Below are positions 1 to 8,966 of a stretch of 38,596 nucleotides of DNA, one piece after another. The DNA is taken from assembly GCA_003818285.1 (NCBI GenBank), contig RPRB01000024.1:1-38596 (forward strand), in the 5' to 3' direction. Position 1 is the first letter of the stretch, and every line of letters starts with the position of its first letter. This DNA comes from Myxococcaceae bacterium (GTDB taxonomy: Bacteria; Myxococcota; Myxococcia; Myxococcales; Myxococcaceae). The position numbers and the translations under genes were made by a program. The notes under the pieces were generated by a model that had not been told where the DNA came from, did no database searches, and worked only from the letters and a program-made list of their open reading frames with translations.

Positions 1-2703
1 GGGCGGGGGGCGGCGCTCCTCCAGGAATTGCACGCCCGCCCCGAGACCGCCCGCCTCCGGATCCTGCTGCTCGGTCGGATGGTGGATGGGCATCGGGGGT
101 CGGTGCTGCCAACGCCATTCCGCGCGGAGACGCTGCTCCAGGCAGTGGACCAGGCGCTGGCGGGGGACCCTCCTACCGACGAGTCGGTGACCGACATGTT
201 CGGGACCGGGACCGGCCCCATTTCCTTCGAGGTCGGCCCGGAGACCATGGACCTGGACTGGGAGCCGCCCACCGGGCCGATGCTGTCTTCCGGGTACGAG
301 CCGGTTCTCGAGCCGATTCTCGAGCCGGCCGAGCTCGCACCGGTCGCGGTTCCGTTGCCGGCGCCGGACCGCGTCGAGGCCTTCGACGCTGGCCCGCTGC
401 TCGAGGCGGAGCCGGAGCCCGAGCCGGAGCCCATCGGCGAGAATGAGCTGCTCCAGGCCGCGGAGGAGCCGTCGCTTCCCGGCCTCCACCCCGAGCTGGA
501 GCACACCGGCCCGATGCTCGCCGTCGCCGCGGGGGCCTGGAGCGCGACCACCGACGACCGGCTGGCGCCGCCGGGGAAGACCGGCTCGAGCGCCTCGGCG
601 CTGCTGGAGGACATCGCCTCGGAAGCGCGCGCCCGCGAGGACCAGGCCCGGGCTGCGCAGCAGGCGCTGGAGGAGGCACAGCGCCTTCGGGCGGAGGCCG
701 AGGCGCTCGCCGAGACCCGGACCCGCGACGCACGCGAGGCCTCGGCCGCGGCGCTGGTCGCACGGATCGACGCCGACGAGGCCCGGACCCGCGCGGAGGC
801 AGCGCGGGCGGACGCCGCGGCAGCTCGCGCCGAGGCGGACTCCGCGCGAGCGGATGCCGTTGCCGCACGGTCGGAGGCGGACAGCGCCCGCCTGCAGGCC
901 GAGCGCTCCCGCACCGCCCACGAGGCGGCGGAGTCCGCTCGGGTGGAGCTGGAGCGGGCGCTCCACCGGGAGCGGGAGCGCGCCTCCGCGGCGCGGGCGG
1001 CGGTCGAGTCGGCACAGGCGACCGGCGTGGCCGAGGCCGAGCTGCTGGCGACCACCCTGCGCGAGGCCGAGGCGCGCGCCGAGTCCGAGGCCAACGCCCG
1101 GCTGGCGCTCGAGGCCCGCTCGCAGGCGGACATCGACCGGCTCGGCCGCGAGCTGCAGGCGCACGCGGCGGAGCTGGAGCAGCTCCGGGCGGCGCTGTCC
1201 GAGGCCAGCGAGGCGAACGTCGTGCTGTCGGAGGCGAGCCAGTCGCTGGAGCGCGAGGCGACGGAGCTCGCCGCCCGGCTGGCGGCCGAGGAGCGGGCCT
1301 CGGTGGAGGCGCGGCGGCAGGCCGAGGCGTGGTTGCAGGCCGAGCGCGCGCAGGCGGACGAGCTCCGCCGCGAGCTGCTGGAGCTGAAGACCGAGACCCG
1401 CCGTCAGCGCGAGGAGCTGGAGCAATGGCGCGGGGGAATGGCGGAGGCGGAGATCCGTGTCGCGCAGCAGTCCACGGCACGGGCCGAGGCCGAGGAGACC
1501 GCCCGGGCCGCGGCCGACGAGGCCGCCCGCCTGCGCCAGGAGCTGCAGGGCGCGCGAGCGGAGACCGAGCAGGTTCGCGAGAGCGCGGAGCGCCGTGCCC
1601 GCGCCGACGAGGAACGCCGGCAGGCGCAGGCCCGCGCCCAGGCCGAGGCCGAGGCGTCGGAGGCCGCGCGCCGGGAGGCGGAGCGTGCTCGCTGGGCAGT
1701 CGCCGACGCGGGGCGGGTGACGCTGGAGGATCTGGCCGCACTTCTCTTTCGCCTCGAGGGAGGGCGGGCGACGGCGAGACTCGAGATCCGCTCCGCGGAT
1801 GCGCTCCGGGTGCTCTGGCTCGAGGAAGGCGTTCTGGCGGCGGCGGCGAGCACCGTGTCCACCGAGTCGGTCCTGGACCACGCGGTGCGCGACGGACTGG
1901 TAGACACGGCTGCCGACCGTGAGCTGCGCATCCTCCGGCTTGGCGAGCCGGAGCTCATCCAGGAGCTGCTCCGCCGGAAGCTGATCACCGACGCCGAGCT
2001 GGTGCCGTTCCTGCAGCGACTGACCGAGGCCCGGGCCCTGGAGGCATTCAGCGAGCCGGTGTCCTTCTATCGCCTCAGCGCGGACACGCCCCCGCCGGAG
2101 GGACGCCGGGCAGCGGTGCGGCCGCTCTCGGCTCTCGCCGCGGAGGGAGTGCGGCGCGGGCTGCCGGCGGAGGAGGTGGAGCGGCTCGTTCCCTCGCTGC
2201 GGGCGGTTCCCAGGATGCTTCGGCGGGTGGACCCGCAAGGCCTGGGACTCGGCGACCGCGAGCGGCGGCTGCTGGAGGGGATCGACGGCCAGCGCACCGT
2301 GCAGCAGCTGCTGCTCGCCACGGGCGTGTCCCGGGACCCGGGGCGCAAGGCGCTGGCGGTGGCGGTGGCGCTGGGGTGGGTCGAGCTCCAGGCGCCCTCG
2401 CAGGAGGAGGCGCGGGCGGAGACGGTGGAGGTGGCCGCCGCGCGGCTCGAGGCCCGCTGGGCGCAGGTGGAGGACGCGGACTACTTCACGGTGCTCGGGC
2501 TCCCGCGGAACGCGGGGACCGACGAGGTGGCCCGCGCCTTCGCCCGGCTCTCCGCCGAGTACGACCCGCTGCGCTGGTCGGGTCACCCGGACCCCCGGGT
2601 TCAGGCCCGGGCCGAGCGGATGCAGGCGCTCCTCTCCGAGGCGGTGCGAGCGCTGTCGGATGACGCGCTCCGCGGCGCCTACGCGCGCTCGCTCGGGGAG
2701 TGA
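1..2703 (+). CDS. Pseudo-receiver / coiled-coil / DUF4388 / J-like protein (5' truncated)
   Basis: The frame is open from base 1, so the true start lies outside the window; the first in-window start codon is TTG at 28. Residue numbers count from there. Residues 1-46 look like the end of a response-regulator receiver domain, with TPF where receivers usually have the conserved Lys-Pro. An acidic Pro/Glu linker follows. Residues about 190-556 are an Ala/Glu/Arg-rich coiled coil. Residues about 558-700 resemble DUF4388 (PATAN-like), known in myxobacterial signalling proteins. The last 75 residues resemble a DnaJ J domain (YFTVLGLPRNAGTDEVARAF), but the loop that normally carries HPD reads YDP. 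The gene ends 45 bp before def, so the two may be co-transcribed. A cytoplasmic scaffold or motility/signalling role is inferred, not shown. Confidence 0.8.
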   Translation, partial: GRGAALLQELHARPETARLRILLLGRMVDGHRGSVLPTPFRAETLLQAVDQALAGDPPTDESVTDMFGTGTGPISFEVGPETMDLDWEPPTGPMLSSGYEPVLEPILEPAELAPVAVPLPAPDRVEAFDAGPLLEAEPEPEPEPIGENELLQAAEEPSLPGLHPELEHTGPMLAVAAGAWSATTDDRLAPPGKTGSSASALLEDIASEARAREDQARAAQQALEEAQRLRAEAEALAETRTRDAREASAAALVARIDADEARTRAEAARADAAAARAEADSARADAVAARSEADSARLQAERSRTAHEAAESARVELERALHRERERASAARAAVESAQATGVAEAELLATTLREAEARAESEANARLALEARSQADIDRLGRELQAHAAELEQLRAALSEASEANVVLSEASQSLEREATELAARLAAEERASVEARRQAEAWLQAERAQADELRRELLELKTETRRQREELEQWRGGMAEAEIRVAQQSTARAEAEETARAAADEAARLRQELQGARAETEQVRESAERRARADEERRQAQARAQAEAEASEAARREAERARWAVADAGRVTLEDLAALLFRLEGGRATARLEIRSADALRVLWLEEGVLAAAASTVSTESVLDHAVRDGLVDTAADRELRILRLGEPELIQELLRRKLITDAELVPFLQRLTEARALEAFSEPVSFYRLSADTPPPEGRRAAVRPLSALAAEGVRRGLPAEEVERLVPSLRAVPRMLRRVDPQGLGLGDRERRLLEGIDGQRTVQQLLLATGVSRDPGRKALAVAVALGWVELQAPSQEEARAETVEVAAARLEARWAQVEDADYFTVLGLPRNAGTDEVARAFARLSAEYDPLRWSGHPDPRVQARAERMQALLSEAVRALSDDALRGAYARSLGE

Positions 2704-2748
2704 GGCTCGATTGCGCCTGCCGGACCCGCCGACTAAGACCGGAGAGCG

Positions 2749-3288
2749 ATGATCCGCGAGATTCGTCTCTGGCCCGACCCCGTCCTCCGGCGCCGTGCCC
2801 TCCCGGTCGAGGCCGTCGACGCCCCGGTGCGCGCGCTGGTGAACGACATGTTCGAGACCATGTACGCCGCGCCCGGCGTGGGCCTCGCCGCGCCGCAGAT
2901 CGGGGCCCTCCAGCGGGTCCTGGTGCTCGACACCCGGCCGCGGCAGCCCGAGGTCCAGCCGGTGGCGATGATCAACCCTCGCATCGTCGCCACCGAGGGT
3001 GGACTCTCGGTCTACCGCGAGGGTTGCCTGTCCATCCCCGGCGAGGCCGAGGAGGTGGAGCGCCCGGCGATTACCACGGTCGAGTTCCTCGACGTCGACG
3101 GACAGCTGCAGCGGCTCCGTTGCCAGGGGCTCCTCGCCACCGCCGCCCAGCACGAGATCGACCACCTCGACGGCAGGCTGTACGTGGACTACCTGCCGAT
3201 GCTGCAGCGCCTGTCGATGCGCCGCCGGGCGAAGCGCCGGAAGCAGGAGCGCGCCGGCCCGGAGCAGGGCACCTCAATCGCGCTCTGA
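2749..3288 (+). CDS. def: Peptide deformylase
   Basis: This 179-aa protein removes the N-formyl group from nascent polypeptides using a metal ion. All three family motifs are intact: GVGLAAPQIG at residues 43-52, EGCLS at 91-95 (metal ligand Cys93) and QHEIDH at 134-139 (ligands His135 and His139, catalytic Glu136). Length fits the bacterial enzyme. The C-terminal tail after about residue 155 is basic (RRRAKRRKQER). ATG 2749 is preceded by GGAG at a suitable distance. It lies 45 bp after the DUF4388/J-like gene and is convergent with nth, 24 bp away. No methionyl-tRNA formyltransferase gene (fmt), a frequent neighbour of def, is in the window. Confidence 0.97.
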   Translation: MIREIRLWPDPVLRRRALPVEAVDAPVRALVNDMFETMYAAPGVGLAAPQIGALQRVLVLDTRPRQPEVQPVAMINPRIVATEGGLSVYREGCLSIPGEAEEVERPAITTVEFLDVDGQLQRLRCQGLLATAAQHEIDHLDGRLYVDYLPMLQRLSMRRRAKRRKQERAGPEQGTSIAL

Positions 3289-3312
3289 GGTGTGAGCGGA
3301 TGGGCGTCCTGC

Positions 3313-4071
3313 TCACCGGCCGGACGGGCGGGCACGGCGCAGAGCACCACGGCGCGGCCGGGGAGGGACCACCGCCGCGCGCCTCGGCGGCCGCGCGCCC
3401 TTCACCACCGTGGCCTTCGCCTTGGCCACGCCGATCCGTGGACACAGCTCGCGCACCACGCACCGCTCGCAGGCCGGTGACCGCGCGAAGCAGGTCCGCC
3501 GCCCGTGCCAGATGAGCAGCTGGTGCCCCTTGGCCCACAGCTCCTCGGGGAGCAGCGCCTGGAGGTCCTCCTCGACGCGGCTCGGCTCCTCGTGCCTCGT
3601 GAAGCCCAGCCGGCGGGCAAGCCGCTTCACGTGCGTGTCCACCGGAAAGGCGGGCTCACCGCCGAGGTGCACCGTCACCACGCCGGCGGTCTTCGGGCCC
3701 ACCCCCGGAAGCGCGGCCAGCTCGGACCGCGCAGTCGGCACCTGCCCGCCGTGCTGCTCGGCCAGCGCCCGGGCCATCCCCTTCAGCGCCTTCGCCTTGG
3801 CGCGGAAGAAGCCACAGCTGTGAATCATCTTCTCCAGCTCGGGCGTGTCGGCCTCCGCGAGCGATCGTGCATCGGGGTAGCGTCTGAAGAGCGCGGGGGT
3901 GACCATGTTCACCCGCTTGTCCGTGCACTGGGCGGAGAGGATGACCGCCGTCACCAGCTGCAGTGGGGTCTGGTAGTCCAGCTCGATCTTCGCCTCGGGC
4001 ATCGCCTCGTCAAGGCGTTCGAAGATCTGAAGTCCGCGCGCCCGACGCTCGGGCACCGTCTCGCGAGCCAT
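3313..4071 (-). CDS. nth: Endonuclease III (DNA glycosylase / AP lyase)
   Basis: Base-excision repair enzyme that removes oxidised pyrimidines and cleaves the abasic site. From the chosen ATG at 4071 it is 252 aa. The helix-hairpin-helix LPGVGPKTAG (121-130) holds catalytic Lys127, and the conserved Asp is Asp145 in VDTHVKR. The [4Fe-4S] cluster motif C-X6-C-X2-C-X5-C is complete at Cys194, 201, 204 and 210. After residue 213 comes a basic Arg/Ala/Pro tail of about 40 residues absent from E. coli Nth (211 aa). A start at 4098 would add nine residues but would overlap the start codon of the divergent aldolase gene, so 4071 is preferred. Confidence 0.95.
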   Translation of the reverse strand: MARETVPERRARGLQIFERLDEAMPEAKIELDYQTPLQLVTAVILSAQCTDKRVNMVTPALFRRYPDARSLAEADTPELEKMIHSCGFFRAKAKALKGMARALAEQHGGQVPTARSELAALPGVGPKTAGVVTVHLGGEPAFPVDTHVKRLARRLGFTRHEEPSRVEEDLQALLPEELWAKGHQLLIWHGRRTCFARSPACERCVVRELCPRIGVAKAKATVVKGARPPRRAAVVPPRPRRGALRRARPSGR

Positions 4072-4096
4072 GCGCCGGTTGTAGTACGGACCTCGC

Positions 4097-5131
4097 ATGG
4101 CCACCGCACCGATCGATCTCCGCTCCGATACCGTCACCCGCCCGACGCCGGGAATGCGCCGCGCGATGGCCGAGGCGGAGGTCGGCGACGACGTCTACGG
4201 CGAGGATCCCACCGTGCGCGCGCTCGAGGCCCGCGTCGCCGAGCGCCTCGGGCTCGAGGCCGCGCTCTTCGTCCCCTCGGGCACGCAGGGAAACCAGCTG
4301 GCCATCGGCGTCCACACCCGCCCCGGCGAGGAGGTCATCCTCGAGGAAGGGAGCCACCCCTTCCACTACGAGAACGGGGCCATTGCCGCTCTCTGGGGCG
4401 CGCAGCCGCGGATCGTCGTCGGCCAGCGGGGGATCCTGACCCCGGTGCAGATCCAGGCGGCGTCGCGGGGCAACGACGACCACCTGCCACGCTCGCGGCT
4501 CCTCATCCTCGAGAACACCCACAACCGGGGTGGGGGGACGGTCTGGAAGCCCTCCGTCTTCGGCGATGCCGTGGCCGCCGGACGCTCGGCGGGGCTGCTG
4601 GTGCACCTCGACGGCGCGCGCCTGTTCAACGCCGAGGTGGCCGCCGGGGTGCCGGCCAGCACCTGGGCGCGGCTCACCGACTCCACCACGGTGTGCTTCA
4701 GCAAGGGGCTCGGCGCGCCAGTGGGCTCGGTGCTCGCCGGGAGCAAGGCCTTCGTCGCCGAGGCGAGGCGGCTGCGGAAGCGGCTGGGCGGGGGCATGCG
4801 CCAGGCCGGGATCCTCGCCGCTGCCTGCCTCTACGCGCTGGACCATCACGTGGCCCGGCTCGCCGAGGATCACGAGAACGCACGCGCGCTGGCGCGCCGG
4901 CTGGCCGAGATTCCGGCGGTTCGCGTGGAGCTGGACCGCGTCGAGACCAACATGGTGTACGCGGAGGTGCCGGTGGACGCCCCGGCGCTCGTGCCCCGGC
5001 TTCGCGCCGCGGGCCTCCTGGTGAACTCCGTGGGACCCCACGCACTTCGCCTGGTGTGCCATCTCGACGTGGACCGTCCCGCGTGCGAGCGGGCAGCGGA
5101 CATCCTGCGCGCCTCGCTGGAGGGCAAGTAG
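4097..5131 (+). CDS. ltaE: Low-specificity L-threonine aldolase
   Basis: PLP-dependent fold-type I enzyme that cleaves L-threonine or allo-threonine to glycine and acetaldehyde (344 aa). The N-terminus [18 protein letters not shown] and the segment [11 protein letters not shown] are typical of the family. The Schiff-base lysine is Lys203 in [12 protein letters not shown], preceded by the PLP-contacting LDGARLFNA (171-179). It is divergent from nth with only 25 bp between the start codons, so any promoter must overlap coding sequence. Serine hydroxymethyltransferase-like or beta-eliminating relatives are less likely given these motifs. Confidence 0.93.
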   Translation: MATAPIDLRSDTVTRPTPGMRRAMAEAEVGDDVYGEDPTVRALEARVAERLGLEAALFVPSGTQGNQLAIGVHTRPGEEVILEEGSHPFHYENGAIAALWGAQPRIVVGQRGILTPVQIQAASRGNDDHLPRSRLLILENTHNRGGGTVWKPSVFGDAVAAGRSAGLLVHLDGARLFNAEVAAGVPASTWARLTDSTTVCFSKGLGAPVGSVLAGSKAFVAEARRLRKRLGGGMRQAGILAAACLYALDHHVARLAEDHENARALARRLAEIPAVRVELDRVETNMVYAEVPVDAPALVPRLRAAGLLVNSVGPHALRLVCHLDVDRPACERAADILRASLEGK

Positions 5132-5164
5132 GCGGGCTTCGGCACATGTGTGGTCGCGAGAACC

Positions 5165-5192
5165 AGGCGTCCTTTTGGCTGGACGGACGCCT
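5165..5192. terminator. Candidate hairpin after the threonine aldolase gene
   Basis: A perfect 8-bp inverted repeat, AGGCGTCC (5165-5172) and GGACGCCT (5185-5192), has a 12-nt loop and lies 33 bp after the aldolase stop codon. There is no T-run after the right arm, so it may be a weak or factor-dependent terminator, or a feature of the leader of the next gene. Confidence 0.4.
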
Positions 5193-5252
5193 CAGTTGTG
5201 GGTCAGGGTGTTAAGGCTGACACGGCATCGCGGCCGGGCAGCGCATCTGACG

Positions 5253-6242
5253 ATGACCTGGAACGCCACCGTCACAGCCCTGGCCGCAGTGAGCCTCGCT
5301 GGCTGTGTCACGGCGCACGGTCCCGGAGCGCTGACCCCGGACCCTGTGGAGGTCGTCCAGCTTCCCAGCAGCTGGGAGCCGGTGAAGCCCGAAGCCCCTG
5401 CCCGTCCGGCGCCGGTCCCTGCGCCGGCCGACGCGCCGATGACCTCGAGCCTGCTCCGGGCCCGCCTGGTGGCCTTCGTCCTCGAGGCGGAGGCCCGGCG
5501 GAGCGACGCCGAGCCCGGCTCGCCGATCCCGGAGTCGCAGCTCGGCGCCTGGGAGCGGATCCAGGGCGACGTGGAGCGGTTCCTGGCCGAGTCCCCGGGC
5601 GAGGGCGACGCCGAGGACGTCCAGGTGGCCCGGGGCTCGCTACGCGCCGCGCTCGACCGCGACGGGCAGGCCTACGGCGGCCTTCCTCCCGAGCTGGTGC
5701 GCTCCGTCGAGGAGCGGCTCGCCCTGCTCGATGCCCGGATGGGACCCCCGCCGGGGCCGCGGTTCCAGTGGCCGCTCGACGAGGTGAAGGTCACCAGCCG
5801 GTTCGGGAAGCGATTCCACCCCATCGCCCACCGCAAGAAGATGCACTCGGGGATCGACATGGCCGCCGAGCGCAACCAGCCGGTGCTGGCGGCCGGTGCC
5901 GGCATCGTGGTCCGCGCCGGCTGGATGCACGGCTACGGCTACGAGGTCACCATCGATCACGGCAATGGCCGGATGACTCGCTACAGCCATCTCGCCCGCA
6001 CCCTGGTGCTGGAGGGGACGCAGGTGGTGAGGGGGATGCCGCTGGGACTGGCCGGCCGGACCGGCACCGCCACCGGCGTGCACCTCCACTTCGAGTACTG
6101 GAAGGACGACGTCGCGCGCGATCCGCTGAAGGATTTCCAGAAGCTCGTTGGCGACCAGGGGCAGAAGCCGGTCGTGCTCAGCCGCCCGCCCCGGCGTCCC
6201 AAGACGGCCGTGGCGCGCAAGCCCGAAGGTCCGGGCGCCTGA
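5253..6242 (+). CDS. M23 family metallopeptidase lipoprotein
   Basis: Probable peptidoglycan endopeptidase or murein-hydrolase regulator exported as a lipoprotein (329 aa). ATG 5253 is chosen because it gives a lipoprotein signal with lipobox LAGC (Cys18); the frame is open back to 5148 but that extension would spoil the signal. A Pro-rich linker (about 45-62) leads to a helical region, then the M23/LytM domain (about 172-295). Zinc ligands are His198 and Asp202 (HSGID) and the HxH at 277-279 (GVHLHF), so the active site looks intact, unlike degenerate EnvC-type activators. The C-terminus is basic and Pro-rich. Its TGA overlaps the apparent CTG start of the next gene, suggesting translational coupling. 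Confidence 0.9.
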   Translation: MTWNATVTALAAVSLAGCVTAHGPGALTPDPVEVVQLPSSWEPVKPEAPARPAPVPAPADAPMTSSLLRARLVAFVLEAEARRSDAEPGSPIPESQLGAWERIQGDVERFLAESPGEGDAEDVQVARGSLRAALDRDGQAYGGLPPELVRSVEERLALLDARMGPPPGPRFQWPLDEVKVTSRFGKRFHPIAHRKKMHSGIDMAAERNQPVLAAGAGIVVRAGWMHGYGYEVTIDHGNGRMTRYSHLARTLVLEGTQVVRGMPLGLAGRTGTATGVHLHFEYWKDDVARDPLKDFQKLVGDQGQKPVVLSRPPRRPKTAVARKPEGPGA

Positions 6243-7711
6243 TCCCGAGGGCCGCGTCCCTTCTCGCCCTGGGCGCGCTGGGCTGCGGCGCCTGCTCCTC
6301 CGTCGTTCCACCCGCCGCCGCCGCTCGCCCGGAGGTCGCCGTCGTGACTCCCGACGCGGGCGTGGTCCCGGAGCGGTTCGTCGACGCCTCGGCCCCTCCG
6401 GGAGGTGACGGGAGCCGTGCGCGGCCGTTCCGGTCTCTCGCGGAGGCCCCGGCCCACGGGCGGCTGCGGCTGGTCTCGGGAATCTACCCGGGCGGAGTGC
6501 TCCTCGAGGACGTGGAGCTCGTCGGAGGACCGGCGGTGGTGCTGGCCGCGACTCCGCCGGCGACGTGCATCCGCAGCCGCGGCACGGTGCGCCTCGAGCA
6601 GGTGCAGATCCAGGGTGGGGCAGCCGGGGTGGTGGTCGAGCGCGGACGGACCACGCTCGCCTCGGTGTCCCTCAGTGGTCAGCGCGGCCCGGCGGTGGAG
6701 GTGGGCGCCGGGGCGGAGGTCGTCGTCACTGGCTCCACGTTCCAGGCCTCGGTCTCGTCCTTCCCCGGGATGCGCGTGCTCCCGGGAGGAAAGGCCGACC
6801 TCGGGCAGGTGCGCTTCCAGGGACCCTTCCGGCGTGCGGTGGACGCGACGGGGCCGGCAGCTCTTCGACTGGTAGGAGTGCAGGTCCAGGACGCGGTCAC
6901 GGGCCTCTGGCTCTCGGGCGGAGCGGCACACGTCGAGTCGATGGAGGTGCGCGGCGGCCGCGGCCCCGGGATCTACGTCGCCGGCGGGACGCTGCACCTG
7001 CGGGACGTCCGCATCGGCGGACACGAGTACGGCCTGCTCACCGGCGAGGGCGCGCGCGTCGACGGCCGCGGCCTGCGCTCCGCCGGCGCGGAGCGTGCCG
7101 GGTTCGCCCTCGTCAAGAGCAAGGGAACGCTGGAGGACGTCCACGTCGAATCCGCCGGTCCCATGGGCGCGGTGCAGCTCATCGCCTCCGAGGTGCGCAT
7201 CCGCGGGCTGGAGGTGGAGGGCGGCCGCTCGTCGGGCCTGGTGACCCGGAACGCCCAGGTCACGCTCGAGGGTGGAACGTTCCGGGGCCCGCGCGCCACC
7301 GATCCGGACGAGGGCGACGCGGTGCAGATCCGGGGAGGTGGGGCCACGCTCGGCGGCCTCCGGATCCAGGACTGCAGTGGCATCGGGATGCTCGCCGCCG
7401 ACGGGGCGTCGGTGACGATCGCCCGGAGCACCGTGAGCGGCGCGGCGGTGGCAGGGCTGGCAGTGGAGACGGAGGCCACCCTCACCGCCACCGAGGTGTC
7501 CATCGAGCGGACCGCCGGCCCGGCGGTGCTGGCGACCTCGCGCGGGAGGGCACGACTGCGGTCGATGACTGCCCGGACGAACCGCGACGGCCCGCTGTGG
7601 GCCGAGTGCAGCCAGGGCGTGGACGTGGAGATCGACGGCTGGACGGGCGATGTGTCGCCGGTGCGGGCGCCCTGCGTCCACGGCGCATGGGCGATCACCC
7701 CGCGGCGCTGA
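6239..7711 (+). CDS. Parallel beta-helix (pectate-lyase-like) lipoprotein
   Basis: About 490 aa made of short repeats with alternating small hydrophobic and Gly residues, as in right-handed parallel beta-helix proteins (NosD/pectate lyase fold). No catalytic residues can be named, so it may be a structural surface or periplasmic protein. The start is uncertain. No ATG, GTG or TTG lies in frame close upstream, but CTG at 6239 overlaps the preceding TGA (CTGA) and begins a signal-like stretch, LIPRAASLLALGALGCGAC, with a lipobox-like Cys16 or Cys19. GTG 6344, eight bases after GGAGG, is the alternative and would give a leaderless protein. Four scattered Cys follow. Coupled to the M23 gene, so an envelope role is inferred. 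Confidence 0.75.
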   Translation: MIPRAASLLALGALGCGACSSVVPPAAAARPEVAVVTPDAGVVPERFVDASAPPGGDGSRARPFRSLAEAPAHGRLRLVSGIYPGGVLLEDVELVGGPAVVLAATPPATCIRSRGTVRLEQVQIQGGAAGVVVERGRTTLASVSLSGQRGPAVEVGAGAEVVVTGSTFQASVSSFPGMRVLPGGKADLGQVRFQGPFRRAVDATGPAALRLVGVQVQDAVTGLWLSGGAAHVESMEVRGGRGPGIYVAGGTLHLRDVRIGGHEYGLLTGEGARVDGRGLRSAGAERAGFALVKSKGTLEDVHVESAGPMGAVQLIASEVRIRGLEVEGGRSSGLVTRNAQVTLEGGTFRGPRATDPDEGDAVQIRGGGATLGGLRIQDCSGIGMLAADGASVTIARSTVSGAAVAGLAVETEATLTATEVSIERTAGPAVLATSRGRARLRSMTARTNRDGPLWAECSQGVDVEIDGWTGDVSPVRAPCVHGAWAITPRR

Positions 7712-7787
7712 GCCTGGACGCGCGGCGCTGCTGCGCCGCCCCGCAGGCGTCCCCCTGGAGCGGGGGGCTGAGCCTGGACGCGCGGCG
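7707..7787. repeat. 21-bp direct repeat and hairpins between convergent genes
   Basis: An identical 21-bp sequence occurs at 7707-7727, covering the stop codon of the beta-helix gene, and again at 7767-7787, just before the 3' end of the convergent hydrolase gene. Between the copies are two hairpins: GCGGCGC/GCGCCGC (7722-7728 and 7733-7739) and CCCCC/GGGGG (7751-7755 and 7762-7766). The unit may serve as a bidirectional terminator. Confidence 0.6.
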
Positions 7788-7788
7788 T

Positions 7789-8895
7789 TCAGCCCGGCCG
7801 GTGTCCGCTGTCCGCGCTCGGCATCGGAGAGGCCCGGTCCGACACCCAGCGGAGAATCCGCGGGTAGACCTCCAGCGGCGCGTTCTCGCCGAAGAGGAGA
7901 TCGCCGTGCCCGTACTCGAGGGTATCGCCGTTCTCGCGCCCGAAGAGCATCACCGTCTTGTCGTCCGAGGCGAGCAGCTGCGCCTGTCCGAGCACTGCCT
8001 GGGGCGTGGCCAGCGCGTCCTGGCTCCCACCCATGACCAGCGCCGGGGTCGTGACCCGGCGGAGCCGCTCCCGGTAGTCGACGCGGCCGTCACGGCTGCG
8101 GAACGCGTCGTTGCTGCTCCAGTCGTCCAGCTGGCGCAGCAGGCGGTACCCCATCGAGGAGACCAGGTTGCAGTACATCTTTCGCAGCACGCGCGGGGCG
8201 ATCGCCTGGGGGTTGATGAGAACCTCGGTGAGCGGAAGGGGGACGCGCCCGAGGAACGGAGCGAGCGCGATGCTCAGCCATCGCTGCCGCAAGGCGAGCG
8301 GCCAGGCCAGACCCAGCGCCAGCCGCGACAGCCGGACCACCCATCCGGTGTAGCGGAAGAAGACCGGCGCCCCGAGCGCGCAGATGCCCTGGATGCGGCC
8401 TCCGTGCGGGCCGCCGAGGACTCCGTAGCCCACCAGTGCTCCCAGCGAGTGTCCCACCCAGAACGCCCGGCGGGCGCCGGTGCGCTCGAGGACGTGGGCG
8501 AGGAAGGCGGGTCCGTCCTCGGCGATGAGGTCGTCGGCGTCGAACAGGAAGCGCTGCCACGGGCGGCGGGCCCGGGAGGCGCCGGCGCCTCGCCAGTCCA
8601 CGCTGAAGACCTCGAAGCCGGCGGCGGCGAACACGTGCGCCAGGGAATGCGGAGGGTCGAAATCGAAGTTGACGTGATTGGCGGCAAGACCGTGACAGAG
8701 CAGCACCGGCTCGAGAAAGCGTCGGACCTCCGGGCGGCGGCGGTGAACGGCGAGGAGCGTCCCGTCCGGGGTCTGGACCCATTCCAGCTCCGGGCGTGCG
8801 CTTCGCAGCCGGTAATATGTGCGGACGGCGACCAGGTAGGCCCCGACCGCCAGGACCAGCAGGACCCCCGTGACGACGGCCCGGGCAGGGTCCAT
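7789..8895 (-). CDS. Membrane-anchored alpha/beta hydrolase
   Basis: A 368-aa serine hydrolase of unknown substrate. An N-terminal hydrophobic segment (about 7-24) should anchor it to the inner membrane. The alpha/beta fold follows, with the oxyanion-region HG at 68-69, nucleophile Ser150 in GHSLG, probable acid Asp293 (GSQDALATP) and His330 (EYGHGDLLFG). The strand after the anchor (LLCHGLAANHVNFDF) and the size resemble lipase- or poly(3-hydroxyalkanoate) synthase-like hydrolases. PhaC synthases use Cys as nucleophile, so Ser150 argues against a synthase. It is divergent from pssA; 71 bp separate the two start codons. The C-terminal tail is Ser/Pro-rich. Confidence 0.88.
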   Translation of the reverse strand: MDPARAVVTGVLLVLAVGAYLVAVRTYYRLRSARPELEWVQTPDGTLLAVHRRRPEVRRFLEPVLLCHGLAANHVNFDFDPPHSLAHVFAAAGFEVFSVDWRGAGASRARRPWQRFLFDADDLIAEDGPAFLAHVLERTGARRAFWVGHSLGALVGYGVLGGPHGGRIQGICALGAPVFFRYTGWVVRLSRLALGLAWPLALRQRWLSIALAPFLGRVPLPLTEVLINPQAIAPRVLRKMYCNLVSSMGYRLLRQLDDWSSNDAFRSRDGRVDYRERLRRVTTPALVMGGSQDALATPQAVLGQAQLLASDDKTVMLFGRENGDTLEYGHGDLLFGENAPLEVYPRILRWVSDRASPMPSADSGHRPG

Positions 8896-8966
8896 GGTGC
8901 TAGAGTCCCCCGACCCGGCGGCCAGGGCCTCGGCAGGGGCCCGTCCGTCGCAGGGGCCGGAGATCG

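Noticed and set aside
173-1741. Antisense open frame of about 520 codons opposite the coiled-coil gene
   Set aside because: Pro/Arg-rich translation typical of the opposite strand of Ala/Glu/Arg coiled-coil DNA; no recognisable protein features.
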